Assembly: GCF_001507435.1 (NCBI RefSeq)
Contig: NZ_LMWH01000015.1
Coordinates: 124,001 to 188,000, forward strand
Source of the DNA: Streptomyces sp. NRRL F-5122
GTDB lineage: Bacteria; Actinomycetota; Actinomycetes; Streptomycetales; Streptomycetaceae
Length of the DNA stretch: 64,000 nucleotides
Direction of reading: 5' to 3'
Shown here: positions 1-7,416 of the stretch, piece by piece
How positions within the stretch are numbered: the stretch's first letter is position 1
Layout: every line of letters begins with the position of its first letter
Position numbers and translations under genes: made by a program
Notes under the pieces: model-generated
Seen by the model: only the letters and a program-made list of their open reading frames with translations
What the model was told of the DNA's origin: nothing
Database searches by the model: none

Positions 1-1423
1 TGTTCGTCATCTGGGAGATCATCCGGTGCGCCGCGTACTGGAAGCCGTAGAGCGGATAGGGCTTGTCCGGCTTGATGGCCAGATTCAGCAGGCGCGGAAC
101 GGTGTAGAGAGCGGCGAGACCCACGACGACGAAGCCGAAGAACAGCACGGCGGACAGCGCCAGCGCGTCGATCAGGAAGTGCGACACCGAGACGTGGGAT
201 GTGTCGGGGTCGAGCCGGTCACCCAGTGCCGGGACCTCGATGAACAGCATGTACACACCGCCGACGGCCAGCGGGATGTAGATGAGGAACAACTGCAGCA
301 GCGTGCTCAGGCCGAAGCATGCCCGGCGCAGGGTCCCGCATCGGGCCGGCGCGACCCGCACATGGTCGACGTCCGTGCGTTGTGCCGGAGAGCCGTGGTG
401 ACGCTCGCCCTGCGGGATCGTCTGACCGCGGTAGAGGGCGGAGGTGTGTCCGAGCTGGGTGCCGTCGCCCATCGACGTGTCGATGTCCAGCACGGTCTTC
501 TCGCCGATGAACGCGTCGCGGCCGATGGTGACCTTGCCGGTCTGGATGCGTCCGGCGTGTGCCCGGTAGCAGAGGAAGTAGGAGTCCTTGCGGACGATCG
601 TTCCGGCGCCGATGGTGAGCAGGTCGGTGCAGACCGGCACCTGACGGGAGAGGATCGTTACTCCTTTGCCGATCCGCGCGCCGAGTGCGCGCAGATACAG
701 CACGTAGAGCGGATTGCCGACGAACAAGATCATCGGGTTGGCGTGGAGCAGTACCTTGACGATCCAGAAGCGGAGGTAGGCCGGGCTCCAGACCGGGAAC
801 TCACGGGGCGTCCAGCGGCCGACGAGGGTCCACTTGGCCACGATCGGGAACGCGCACATGATGACGAAGCCGAGGCTGCCGAACGCCATGGACCGCAGAT
901 AGACGTCGAGGAGGTCCGACCCGGTGGAGACCCACTCGTAGCCCGTCGTCGCGACGACTCCGGTGACGAACGAATATGCCAGGAACACCAGCAACTGGAA
1001 TGTCCCGCACATCACGTAGTCCAGCCTGCTCGCCCGGGTCGCCTGCGGTGCGGTGACGTGTTCCGGTGGCGATGCAGGCCGTGTGCCGTTGACGTGGGTG
1101 GGCGTGCTCGTGGCCTGGTTCTGGGTGAGGGCAGCCGCCAGGCTTCGGATCGTCGGATGTCGATAGATGTCCTTGATGGTGGCGGACGGCAGGTCCGGGC
1201 GCTTCCTGACCCGCGCGCAGAACTGCGCCATCACCAAGGAGTTGGCACCGAGGTCGTCGAAGAAGTTGCTGTCGGCCGACACCTCTTCGACACACGCGAC
1301 ATCAGCCAGTACTTCGGCGAGTTTTGTCTCGGTGTCCGTCGTCGCCGGGCCGCCACTCCCGGACCTGGCGATCACGGAATCACCGGACCCGGTTGTCAAG
1401 ACCTCGGCAGACTTCTCCACCAT
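1..1423 (-). CDS. Pls/PosA-type stand-alone carrier and acyltransferase-like membrane protein (3' part outside window)
   Basis: Seen: 474 residues of a gene that runs off the left edge. The product opens with a phosphopantetheine carrier domain (DDLGANSL, attachment serine S62) with no adenylation domain before it. A Pro/Thr-rich linker follows, then membrane segments near residues 136-158 and 175-197, a left-handed beta-helix-type repeat stretch (around 248-330, e.g. IGAGTIVRKD), and further membrane segments near 370-393 and 420-442. Known: this order is that of the C-terminal half of Pls (epsilon-poly-lysine synthetase) and PosA enzymes; stand-alone relatives of roughly 800-900 aa occur in Streptomyces. 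Inferred: it carries an acyl or aminoacyl group on the carrier arm and transfers it at the membrane. The ATG start has GAGGAG about 6 nt upstream. Substrate unknown. Confidence 0.8.
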   Translation of the reverse strand, partial: MVEKSAEVLTTGSGDSVIARSGSGGPATTDTETKLAEVLADVACVEEVSADSNFFDDLGANSLVMAQFCARVRKRPDLPSATIKDIYRHPTIRSLAAALTQNQATSTPTHVNGTRPASPPEHVTAPQATRASRLDYVMCGTFQLLVFLAYSFVTGVVATTGYEWVSTGSDLLDVYLRSMAFGSLGFVIMCAFPIVAKWTLVGRWTPREFPVWSPAYLRFWIVKVLLHANPMILFVGNPLYVLYLRALGARIGKGVTILSRQVPVCTDLLTIGAGTIVRKDSYFLCYRAHAGRIQTGKVTIGRDAFIGEKTVLDIDTSMGDGTQLGHTSALYRGQTIPQGERHHGSPAQRTDVDHVRVAPARCGTLRRACFGLSTLLQLFLIYIPLAVGGVYMLFIEVPALGDRLDPDTSHVSVSHFLIDALALSAVLFFGFVVVGLAALYTVPRLLNLAIKPDKPYPLYGFQYAAHRMISQMTN

Positions 1424-2770
1424 TCGAGCTCCTCGAAGTATTTTCGACAACCAATGGCCAGTGGCTGGTCGGGCGCCCTCCCGTTCGGAAATGACCTGAA
1501 CGAGCCGGGAAATGGGTAAGCCGTAAGGGTGCGCTCTCGTCTGATCCCGAAACCACGGGCTTCAGTGTTAGTCGGCCACTGTCAGATTGCCACTTGGACT
1601 CGCTTGGGATGGCATGACGACGCCGCTCAAGAACCTGGAATTTCTCGGCTCTTTACTTCACTGGGAAGGGCGCGGTTCACTCGAGTGGAGCAACGCTCCA
1701 CGCGGTCAGCTTTGAGGCTGAGCGTCAAGTCCCCGGCACGATGCCCGATCGTTTCTTGAAGCGGGACTCGGCCCGACTCGCATCGATGGACGCGACCTGG
1801 TCGATGTTCAGCCGACTCGACAAGGAGTCACTTTTCGTGGCTGGAACGCCAGGCACGCGGTTCGGGGTATCTGACGAAGGCGCGTCCGTCGACCTGTGCG
1901 CTCACCAGTGCTGTCCGGTGAGCCGGTCACGCACGCCCCGTCGGTGGGGATGGATCGCCGCATGAAAATCGGCGACTCCGTGCGGACTGCGACCGTCCCT
2001 CTCGACGGGCGCCTCGACGAACCGATGCGAATGTCAGCCGACTGCGATCTGGAGTTGGTTGTCGGCACTGAAAGCGGTTGGGGAGACTCTGTCCTGGCGG
2101 CTCACCTGCCCACGGAATCGGTGCTCCGGGACTCAGTTGTTTGTCGTTTGCTGTCCGGCGGTGCACTCGGAGGTCGCTGTCCCGTTGGCGACGCTGTCCG
2201 GTCCGAGGGCTTGACGGCTCGCCGGAGACGACCCGGCGGTCATCTCCCGCCCTCGAAAGCTTCACCGGTCCATACCCGGATCCACTTACCGCGCGGTCCA
2301 CGGACCATTTTACCCACCACTTCGTGACGCAGCACGGCATGCCGTTACCCGCGCTGTTACCGGGCATGCGGGCTCGGTAAGTGCCCCCATTTCTCGGGCT
2401 TGCCGGGCGGTGAGGGTGCGTATGCCCGCGGGCGGGAGCGGCGCCGCAGAGCCGGCCGTCCGCTGCCGGGCCGAAAGCCGGACGTCCCGGGCGGGCCACG
2501 GGCATGTGCGGCCGGCGCGAGCCGCCCGCCGAAGTGCGGCCTGCCAGGCGCATTGACCGGGGTCAACGCCTGGAGCTTCGAACGCGGCCGGGTGCCGGGC
2601 CGGAGAGCCGCCGACGCGCCCGGCGGTCTCGCCCAGACCACCGTGCGACGGCGCGGAGTGCTCCTCGAGCCCGGCGCACCGGGTTCGGCGGGGCGTCGTC
2701 GGTCGTCGCGGCCGTGCAGGCGGCGGAGGGCCGGAGGCCCCTCGTCGGGGCGCCACCGGCGCGCGGTCGG
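1424..2770. other. Gene-poor intergenic stretch with a possible decayed acyltransferase start
   Basis: No convincing full gene lies in this 1.35 kb. The open frames on both strands overlap one another, are Ser/Arg-rich and have no family-like sequence. The one suggestive piece is a plus-strand frame at 1741-1965 that begins MPDRF and soon reads RLASMDATW, similar to the RLS.LDA start of wax ester synthase/diacylglycerol acyltransferases. It loses resemblance within about 30 codons and hits a stop. It could be a decayed fragment or chance. The stretch also includes a perfect 14-bp palindrome at 2553-2566. Confidence 0.4.
2553..2566. promoter_or_regulatory. 14-bp palindrome TTGACCGGGGTCAA
   Basis: TTGACC and GGTCAA are perfect inverted arms around GG, and partial outer arms AGGCG/CGCCT flank them. 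This is the size and form of a repressor or activator half-site pair, but no gene start lies close by: the nearest gene ends at 2771 on the minus strand. It could also be part of a small stem downstream of the thioesterase gene. Function not known. Confidence 0.3.
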
Positions 2771-3586
2771 TCAGGTGCCGGGCAACGGACGGACCGTGAG
2801 GATCTGCTGGGCATGCCCGACCGGCCCGCTGATGTCGTGCAGAACCGTGCTGGTGAGACCCTGTCCGGTCGGGCCGAAGGTGACGGTGGTGTCCAGACCC
2901 GTCCAGTCGCCCTCGGGTTGGCGGTGCAGGTGGACGGTCAGATCGACGTTCGGGAACATCCACTCCGTCGGCGGTTGTCGTGCGGCGATGCCGTTGGCGG
3001 TGTCGACCAGGGCGAGGTAGGACGCGAGCGGGCTGCTGGATTCGTCGGCGACGAGGTCCAGGCGCGTGGAGACCCAGGCGGTCGTCCGGCCCGGCTGCGG
3101 TGGCGAGACCGGGCGGACGTCCAGGGAGGCGATGTAGCCCCCGGGCCACACCGAGGTCATCGGCCAGGTGGCGAGGGCATCGGGCGGAGCGAGCCTGCCC
3201 TCGAAGCCGCCGCTGACGGCCCTGGTGTCCACGGTGGCCAGAAGCCACGCGCGGGCCCGGACCACCGGGCGGCCCGCGATGAGCACCACGGCCTCGAGGA
3301 GTTCGATGGTGCGGCCGGGCCGGACGGTCTCGACGCGGATCTCGCATTCGTCCAGGGCGAGCCGTCCGAGGATGTCGTAACTGATCCGGGCCGGTGACAG
3401 ACCGGGCCGCGGGCGGCCGGCCAGGTGGTGGTCGATGGCGTGGGCGATCACGCCGCCCAGCGGGCTGAAGTGCTGCTCGTCGGCGTCCCATGCGCCTCCG
3501 GCGTGCGGGGTGGGCTTGTAGCGATGCTCGTCGGTGCGCACGTAGTAGCTGTCGGGTCGGTGTGTGCCGGTGGTCAATGGACGCAT
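2771..3586 (-). CDS. Acyl-CoA thioesterase-like double hot-dog protein
   Basis: Predicted thioesterase of the TesB-like double hot-dog type, 271 aa, about the usual length. Two hot-dog halves can be recognised: an N-terminal half with HFSPLGGVIAHAI and a C-terminal half with SPLASYLALVDTANG followed by FPNVDLTVHLHR. The second half matches the region where TesB-like proteins keep the substrate-site Asp and a strand with paired histidines. Expected activity is hydrolysis of acyl-CoA thioesters in the cytoplasm; chain length cannot be read from the sequence. The ATG at 3586 directly abuts GAGGAG, too close for it. A TTG nine codon bases further (3577) has ideal spacing and would give MTTGTHRPD, so the real start may be 3577. 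A short coding remnant ends 14 nt upstream. Confidence 0.75.
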   Translation of the reverse strand: MRPLTTGTHRPDSYYVRTDEHRYKPTPHAGGAWDADEQHFSPLGGVIAHAIDHHLAGRPRPGLSPARISYDILGRLALDECEIRVETVRPGRTIELLEAVVLIAGRPVVRARAWLLATVDTRAVSGGFEGRLAPPDALATWPMTSVWPGGYIASLDVRPVSPPQPGRTTAWVSTRLDLVADESSSPLASYLALVDTANGIAARQPPTEWMFPNVDLTVHLHRQPEGDWTGLDTTVTFGPTGQGLTSTVLHDISGPVGHAQQILTVRPLPGT

Positions 3587-3599
3587 CTCCTCGAGGTGA

Positions 3600-3719
3600 T
3601 CAGGGGGTGTCGCGCAGGACGACGTGGACGGCGGTCCCGGCCGTCGGCGCGACCGGGGCGATCCGCGTGACGGCGGCCGTCACGGCCACCGGCAGCGGTT
3701 CCGGCCGGCCGGCGACCGT
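3600..3719 (-). pseudogene. C-terminal coding remnant upstream of the thioesterase gene
   Basis: The last 39 codons of this minus-strand frame (TVAGRPEPLP ... VVLRDTP, stop at 3600-3602) use strongly GC-ending Streptomyces-type codons. The codons upstream of them do not, and there is no proper start. It stops 14 nt before the thioesterase start, as an operon neighbour would. The simplest reading is the 3' end of a gene whose front was deleted, perhaps when the divergent AsnC-family gene came to lie here. Chance coding bias in GC-rich DNA is the alternative. The family is not recognisable. Confidence 0.3.
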
Positions 3720-3910
3720 TGACGCGGACGAGGAACGAGGTGGGAGTGGGCCACCGAGGGGAGAGAGGATTCCAGGGCCTGCCGAAGAGGAGCCGCGCGC
3801 CCGCTGCGTCCGCCGGTACCCGGTGGCCGGAGCCTCGGGCCCGGGCACCGCCGCCGGGGTCGGAAGGTCGGCTCGCACTCAGTCATCGTCTCGTGGAAAG
3901 CACGCCATTT

Positions 3911-3932
3911 GGTGGCGAATATTGCCCCTCCG
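3911..3932. promoter_or_regulatory. AT-rich symmetric element upstream of the AsnC-type gene
   Basis: GCCA-TTTGG-TGGC is an inverted repeat, followed at once by GCGAATATTGC with a symmetric AATATT core. The AT-rich bases stand out in very GC-rich DNA and lie about 30-50 nt before the regulator start. Lrp/AsnC proteins favour AT-rich degenerate palindromes, so this is a reasonable autoregulatory operator. Inference only. Confidence 0.3.
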
Positions 3933-3958
3933 GTCCTCCTTCGTGCAATCTTCTTGCC

Positions 3959-4399
3959 ATGGATGCCATTGACAGGGCAATCATCGCCGAGCTGGAGCGG
4001 GACGGACGTCTGACCAACGTCGAGTTGGCGCAGCGGGTGGGGCTCACCACCGGTCCCTGCCTGCGGCGCGTCCAGCGGCTGGAGGCGGACGGGGTCATCC
4101 GCGGCTACCGAGCCGTCATCGACCCGTCCGCCGTGAGCCGCGCCTTCGAGGTTCTCGTCGACCTCACTCTCGAAGCACAGGACGTGGAGACCGTGGAGCG
4201 GTTCGAGCAGACCCTGGCGGGCGCCGAGGAGGTGCTCGAGCTGCGCAGACTGTTCGGCAGTCCCGACTATTTCGTTCGCGTGGGCGTCGCGGACCTGCTC
4301 GCCTACGAGGCGTTCCTCACCGGGCGTGTCATGACGATCCCGCGTGTCAAGAACGTCACCTCGCACTTCACGATGAAGATCGTGAAGGCTGCCCACTGA
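3959..4399 (+). CDS. Lrp/AsnC family transcriptional regulator
   Basis: Leucine-responsive-type regulator of 146 aa, the normal family length. Residues 1-60 form the winged helix-turn-helix (MDAIDRAIIAELERDG, then VELAQRVGLTTGPCLRRVQRLE), and the rest is the RAM/AsnC effector-binding and oligomerisation domain ending SHFTMKIVK. The frame is open upstream to 3719, but the ATG at 3959 gives the canonical MD.iDR start, so the longer version is rejected. Such proteins bind an amino acid or small acid and control adjacent genes. It is divergent from the thioesterase gene, its most likely target beside itself. The AT-rich GCCATTTGGTGGCGAATATTGC just upstream is a plausible autoregulatory site. Confidence 0.88.
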   Translation: MDAIDRAIIAELERDGRLTNVELAQRVGLTTGPCLRRVQRLEADGVIRGYRAVIDPSAVSRAFEVLVDLTLEAQDVETVERFEQTLAGAEEVLELRRLFGSPDYFVRVGVADLLAYEAFLTGRVMTIPRVKNVTSHFTMKIVKAAH

Positions 4400-4420
4400 T
4401 CCGCCAGGCGCCGAGTCCAC

Positions 4421-4451
4421 GGTCGCGGCCGGCGCCGCGGCAGGCGCGACC
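4421..4451 (+). terminator. Hairpin after the AsnC-type gene
   Basis: GGTCGCG (4421-4427) pairs with CGCGACC (4445-4451), and the loop between contains a further GCCG/CGGC pairing. It lies 22 nt after the regulator stop codon. There is no T-run, as is usual for Streptomyces terminators. Confidence 0.4.
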
Positions 4452-4647
4452 GACGCGAGGCAGGCCGCAGCGGCCCGCGCAGCCGGTTGCACCCTGAGCC
4501 GTACGGGCGTTACCTGGAGGTATTCGGCGGTGAAGCGAGAGCACGCGGGGCCACGGTCGTAGGCCTGGCCCTTTTCGCGCATGTGCTCCGGGGTCAGTGG
4601 CCCGCCGTCGCCGCCGTCATCCAGCGTTCGACGCGGAGGTGACCCAG

Positions 4648-5799
4648 GTGAAAGCCGTCGTCTATGAGAAGCCCTTCAGTGTGGCTGTGAGGGACGTAGA
4701 CGATCCACAGATGCAGCACCCGAACGACGTCCTCGTACGGGTCACGTCGACCGCCATCTGCGGGTCTGATCTGCACATGTACGAGGGCCGCACGGCAGCC
4801 GAGCCGGGCATCGTCTTCGGACACGAGAACCTCGGCATCGTCGAGGAGATCGGTTCGGGTGTCACGTCCCTCGCCAAGGGGGACCGTGTGGTGATGCCCT
4901 TCAATGTGGCCTGTGGATTCTGCAAGAACTGCCTGGCGGGCGAGACGGGCTTCTGCCTGACGGTCAATCCCGGCTTCGCGGGCGGAGCGTACGGGTATGT
5001 GGCGATGGGACCGTACGAGGGCGGCCAGGCCGAGCTGCTGAGGGTGCCGTTCGCCGACTTCAACTGCCTCAAGCTGCCGCCGGGGGAGCAGTTCGAGACC
5101 GATTTCGTACTGCTCGCCGACATCTTCCCGACCGGCTACCACGGCTGTGAACTCGCCCAGGTGTCCCCGGGCGAGAGTGTGGCCGTCTATGGTGCCGGCC
5201 CGGTGGGCCTGATGGCCGCGTACTCGGCGCTTCTGCGCGGCGCGTCCAAGGTGTTCTGCGTGGACCGGGTACCCGAGCGGCTTGCCAAGGCGAAGGAGAT
5301 CGGAGCCATCCCCATCGACTTCACCAAGGGCGATGCGGCCGAGCAGATCAAGGAGCAGACACACGGTGAGGGTACCGACAAGGGCGTGGACGCGGTCGGG
5401 TACCAGGCCCAGGCGCACGACGCGAGCCACGAGGAACCCGCCGTAGTCCTCAACGCGCTAGTCGAGACGGTACGGCCGACCGGCAGGCTCGGGGTACCGG
5501 GTCTGTATGTGCCCTCCGATCCCGGCGCCCCCGACGAACACGCCAAGCACGGCCAGCTGCTGGTCTCCATCGGCAAGATGTTCGAGAAGGGCCAGAAGAT
5601 GGGCACGGGTCAGTGCAACGTCAAGCGGTACAACCGGCAGCTCCGTGATCTGATCATCGCCGGCCGGGCCAAGCCCAGCTTTGTGGTCTCCCACGAACTG
5701 CCGCTGGACCAGGCGCCATTGGCGTACGAGAAGTTCGACAAGCGGGTCGAGGGCTACACCAAGGTGGTCCTGCACCCCGGTCACGCGCTGGCGGCATAG
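4648..5799 (+). CDS. Zinc-dependent formaldehyde/alcohol dehydrogenase (glutathione-independent FdhA type)
   Basis: Medium-chain zinc dehydrogenase of 383 aa. Catalytic zinc ligands are visible as C38 (ICGSD) and H59 with E60 (FGHEN). The structural zinc site is complete: C89, C92, C95, C103. The Rossmann NAD-binding motif is GAGPVGLMAA. The long insert after the coenzyme domain (VGYQAQAHDASHEEPA) and the KMFEKGQKMGTGQCNVKRYN segment are typical of the Pseudomonas putida formaldehyde dehydrogenase group, which oxidises formaldehyde and other small aldehydes with tightly bound NAD. The frame is open from 4597, but the GTG at 4648 has GGAGGTGA 5-6 nt upstream and gives the expected MKAVVYE start. 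It is followed by a hairpin and a hypothetical gene in the same direction. Confidence 0.9.
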   Translation: MKAVVYEKPFSVAVRDVDDPQMQHPNDVLVRVTSTAICGSDLHMYEGRTAAEPGIVFGHENLGIVEEIGSGVTSLAKGDRVVMPFNVACGFCKNCLAGETGFCLTVNPGFAGGAYGYVAMGPYEGGQAELLRVPFADFNCLKLPPGEQFETDFVLLADIFPTGYHGCELAQVSPGESVAVYGAGPVGLMAAYSALLRGASKVFCVDRVPERLAKAKEIGAIPIDFTKGDAAEQIKEQTHGEGTDKGVDAVGYQAQAHDASHEEPAVVLNALVETVRPTGRLGVPGLYVPSDPGAPDEHAKHGQLLVSIGKMFEKGQKMGTGQCNVKRYNRQLRDLIIAGRAKPSFVVSHELPLDQAPLAYEKFDKRVEGYTKVVLHPGHALAA

Positions 5800-5806
5800 G
5801 AAAGGC

Positions 5807-5831
5807 GCCCCGGGCGGACGAGGCCCGGGGC
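5807..5831 (+). terminator. GC-rich hairpin after the dehydrogenase gene
   Basis: GCCCCGGG (5807-5814) and CCCGGGGC (5824-5831) form a perfect 8-bp stem with a 9-nt loop, starting 8 nt after the dehydrogenase stop. No T-run follows. The next gene in the same direction starts 18 nt later, so read-through or attenuation between the two is possible. Confidence 0.5.
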
Positions 5832-5848
5832 CGCTGCTGCGCGCAGCC

Positions 5849-6550
5849 GTGTCCACGCGACTTCACGGCCGGTCTCCGGCCGGGTTCGGCGTCGGCTCCC
5901 GTACCGGCGCCGGACGTGCCCGGCTGCGGTTCGACGGCTGGATCACCGGGATCGGTACGTCCTCAGGCGTACGCGTGGTGGTCGGGCACTGGGCTCGTTC
6001 GCCGTTCGGGCCGTTCAGCGACGTGATGGTCGAGCGGCCCGACGGGCACCGCATTCTGCTCGCCCCCACCCGGGAGACGGCCGACTTCATCGCCGGCACC
6101 TACGCCTTCGACGAGGTGCGGGTGGTACCGGTCGGGGTGGAGGTCGTGGGGAGGGCCTGGACGGTCCGTGCGTCCGCGCTCCGGCTGCACTTCGTCTCCG
6201 GTCGCAGGGGCCTCGTCGGACTCCTGCTGAGGGCCGTTCCGGGCTCCCTCGCCGCGCGCCCCGCCTGGGCCGCGGCGGTTGCTCCTCCCGCCCGCGCCCT
6301 GTTGAAGGTGAGCACCCGCGGCGCAGCGGGCCGACGACGGTACGAGTGGTACGGGGCACGGGACTTGCGGCCCGTGCTGAGTGCCTCGGCCGTGTACGAG
6401 GGTCGCGACCTCGGTGTCCTCGCATCGGTCCTGCCCCCGGTGCGCTTCGGGTTCAGCTCCACCCCCTGGAAGCCGTGCGTCGTGCGCGTCACGGTCACGG
6501 TGTCCCTGGAGAGCGGGAGCGGCACGGAGGTCCGAACCGACGGCGGGTGA
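5849..6550 (+). CDS. Conserved hypothetical protein of streptomycetes
   Basis: 233-aa protein from GTG 5849 (VSTRLHGRSPAGFG), the only start that keeps the whole recognisable part; the frame upstream overlaps the dehydrogenase gene. It is basic and mostly beta-strand-like, with GHWARSPFGPFSDVMVERPDGHR near residue 47 and APTRETADFIAGTYAFDEVR near 70. A short hydrophobic stretch (LLLRAVPGSLAARPAWAAAV) lies near 130, and it ends in a strand (CVVRVTVTVSLE). I recall very similar unnamed proteins in Streptomyces but know no function. There is no signal peptide, catalytic motif or metal site. No clear ribosome-binding site precedes the GTG, so it may be read through from the upstream dehydrogenase. 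Confidence 0.65.
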   Translation: MSTRLHGRSPAGFGVGSRTGAGRARLRFDGWITGIGTSSGVRVVVGHWARSPFGPFSDVMVERPDGHRILLAPTRETADFIAGTYAFDEVRVVPVGVEVVGRAWTVRASALRLHFVSGRRGLVGLLLRAVPGSLAARPAWAAAVAPPARALLKVSTRGAAGRRRYEWYGARDLRPVLSASAVYEGRDLGVLASVLPPVRFGFSSTPWKPCVVRVTVTVSLESGSGTEVRTDGG

Positions 6551-7139
6551 TCGAGCCGGACGAGCTGAGGCGGCCCGTCGATCACCACAGGATCCGCGCG
6601 GGTACAAGGCCTCTGGAGCCCTGGTCCGCGGACAGGCCCCGCCGCCGGTGCTGCCGGGGACGGGCGCCTGGTCCGCGTCTCGTGCGACACCGCGCGCCGA
6701 GCCGCTCCCGGCCGGACGAGAGCCGGGAGACCGGCGGCCGGGGCAGGGGGATCGCGTCGCCGCAGGCGGACTGTCCTCCACGAAAGGACGACGCCGGTAC
6801 ACCCCGCGGTTGACCCCGAAACGGGTGTCTCTGCCCACCGTGCGAGGGCGCAGTCCAGTGAACCCGGCAGAGCCGGGGAGCGGGGAGGAGGGGTCGGGAA
6901 CACGACCCGTACCGCTCCGTCGCGGGGCAGGCCGCGGCGCAGACCGCGCACAACTCCAGCACAGACGCTGTTTCCCGCCGTGCGCTCGTCTCTGCCTCCT
7001 TGTAGGAACTCGCCGACCACGGCTCGGGACATGGGGGTCGACGGAGGCGTCGGCGCGGAAACCTTCGACACACCGTCGGGCGGCGCGTTGTCGCGCCTGA
7101 CGTGCGATTCCGCGGTCCGGGCCGAACATTAGGAGTTAC

Positions 7140-7174
7140 GGGTCTCCGCCCCGAGACCCCGAGCCGGGGCGGAG
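7140..7174 (+). promoter_or_regulatory. Two mutually exclusive stems in the esterase leader region
   Basis: GGGTCTC (7140-7146) pairs perfectly with GAGACCC (7153-7159). CTCCGCCCCG (7144-7153) pairs perfectly over 10 bp with CGGGGCGGAG (7165-7174). The two stems share bases and cannot coexist, which is the form of an attenuator or switch. No open frame or T-run clarifies the mechanism. Confidence 0.35.
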
Positions 7175-7256
7175 GCTCGCCATGTCGTGGCGGCCGCCGG
7201 ACGGGGGGAAAGACGGCCTGCGAGTACCGCGGGGCGGCCACCGGTCGGCGGGTGCC

Positions 7257-7287
7257 GCCCGTGCCGTTAGCAGAAGTCGGCACGGGC
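7257..7287 (+). promoter_or_regulatory. 10-bp perfect stem upstream of the esterase gene
   Basis: GCCCGTGCCG (7257-7266) and CGGCACGGGC (7278-7287) are exact inverted repeats around an 11-nt AT-richer loop (TTAGCAGAAGT), 130 nt before the esterase ATG. It may be a leader hairpin or a terminator of upstream transcription. Confidence 0.35.
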
Positions 7288-7416
7288 GAAACCGGACCGG
7301 TGCGCAGACCACCCGGGCGGGCGAAGGGCGCCACTCCTTCGGCTCAGCCCGGCAGGCCCGTCGGGGGGAGCGCAGGAACGCTTCTGGAGGAAGTTCCCCT
7401 CAGAAGGAGGACGTTC

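Larger units (their letters stand above)
6551..7416. other. Long intergenic stretch with strong inverted repeats
   Basis: No gene could be supported in these 866 bases. All frames overlap each other on both strands and look like GC-rich shadows. The right third carries two strong stem structures (7140-7174 and 7257-7287) before the esterase start at 7417, so the esterase transcript may have a long folded leader. A terminator for the hypothetical gene ending at 6550 was not obvious. Confidence 0.5.

Noticed and set aside
26..1519. 497-codon plus-strand open frame at the left edge
   Set aside because: Antisense to the Pls-like gene; low-complexity Arg/Glu/Gly composition without motifs, while the minus strand gives a clear family.
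5963..7129. Long minus-strand frame across the hypothetical gene and the following gap
   Set aside because: Arg/Pro/Gly composition, no ribosome-binding site or motif; other frames overlap in the same stretch.
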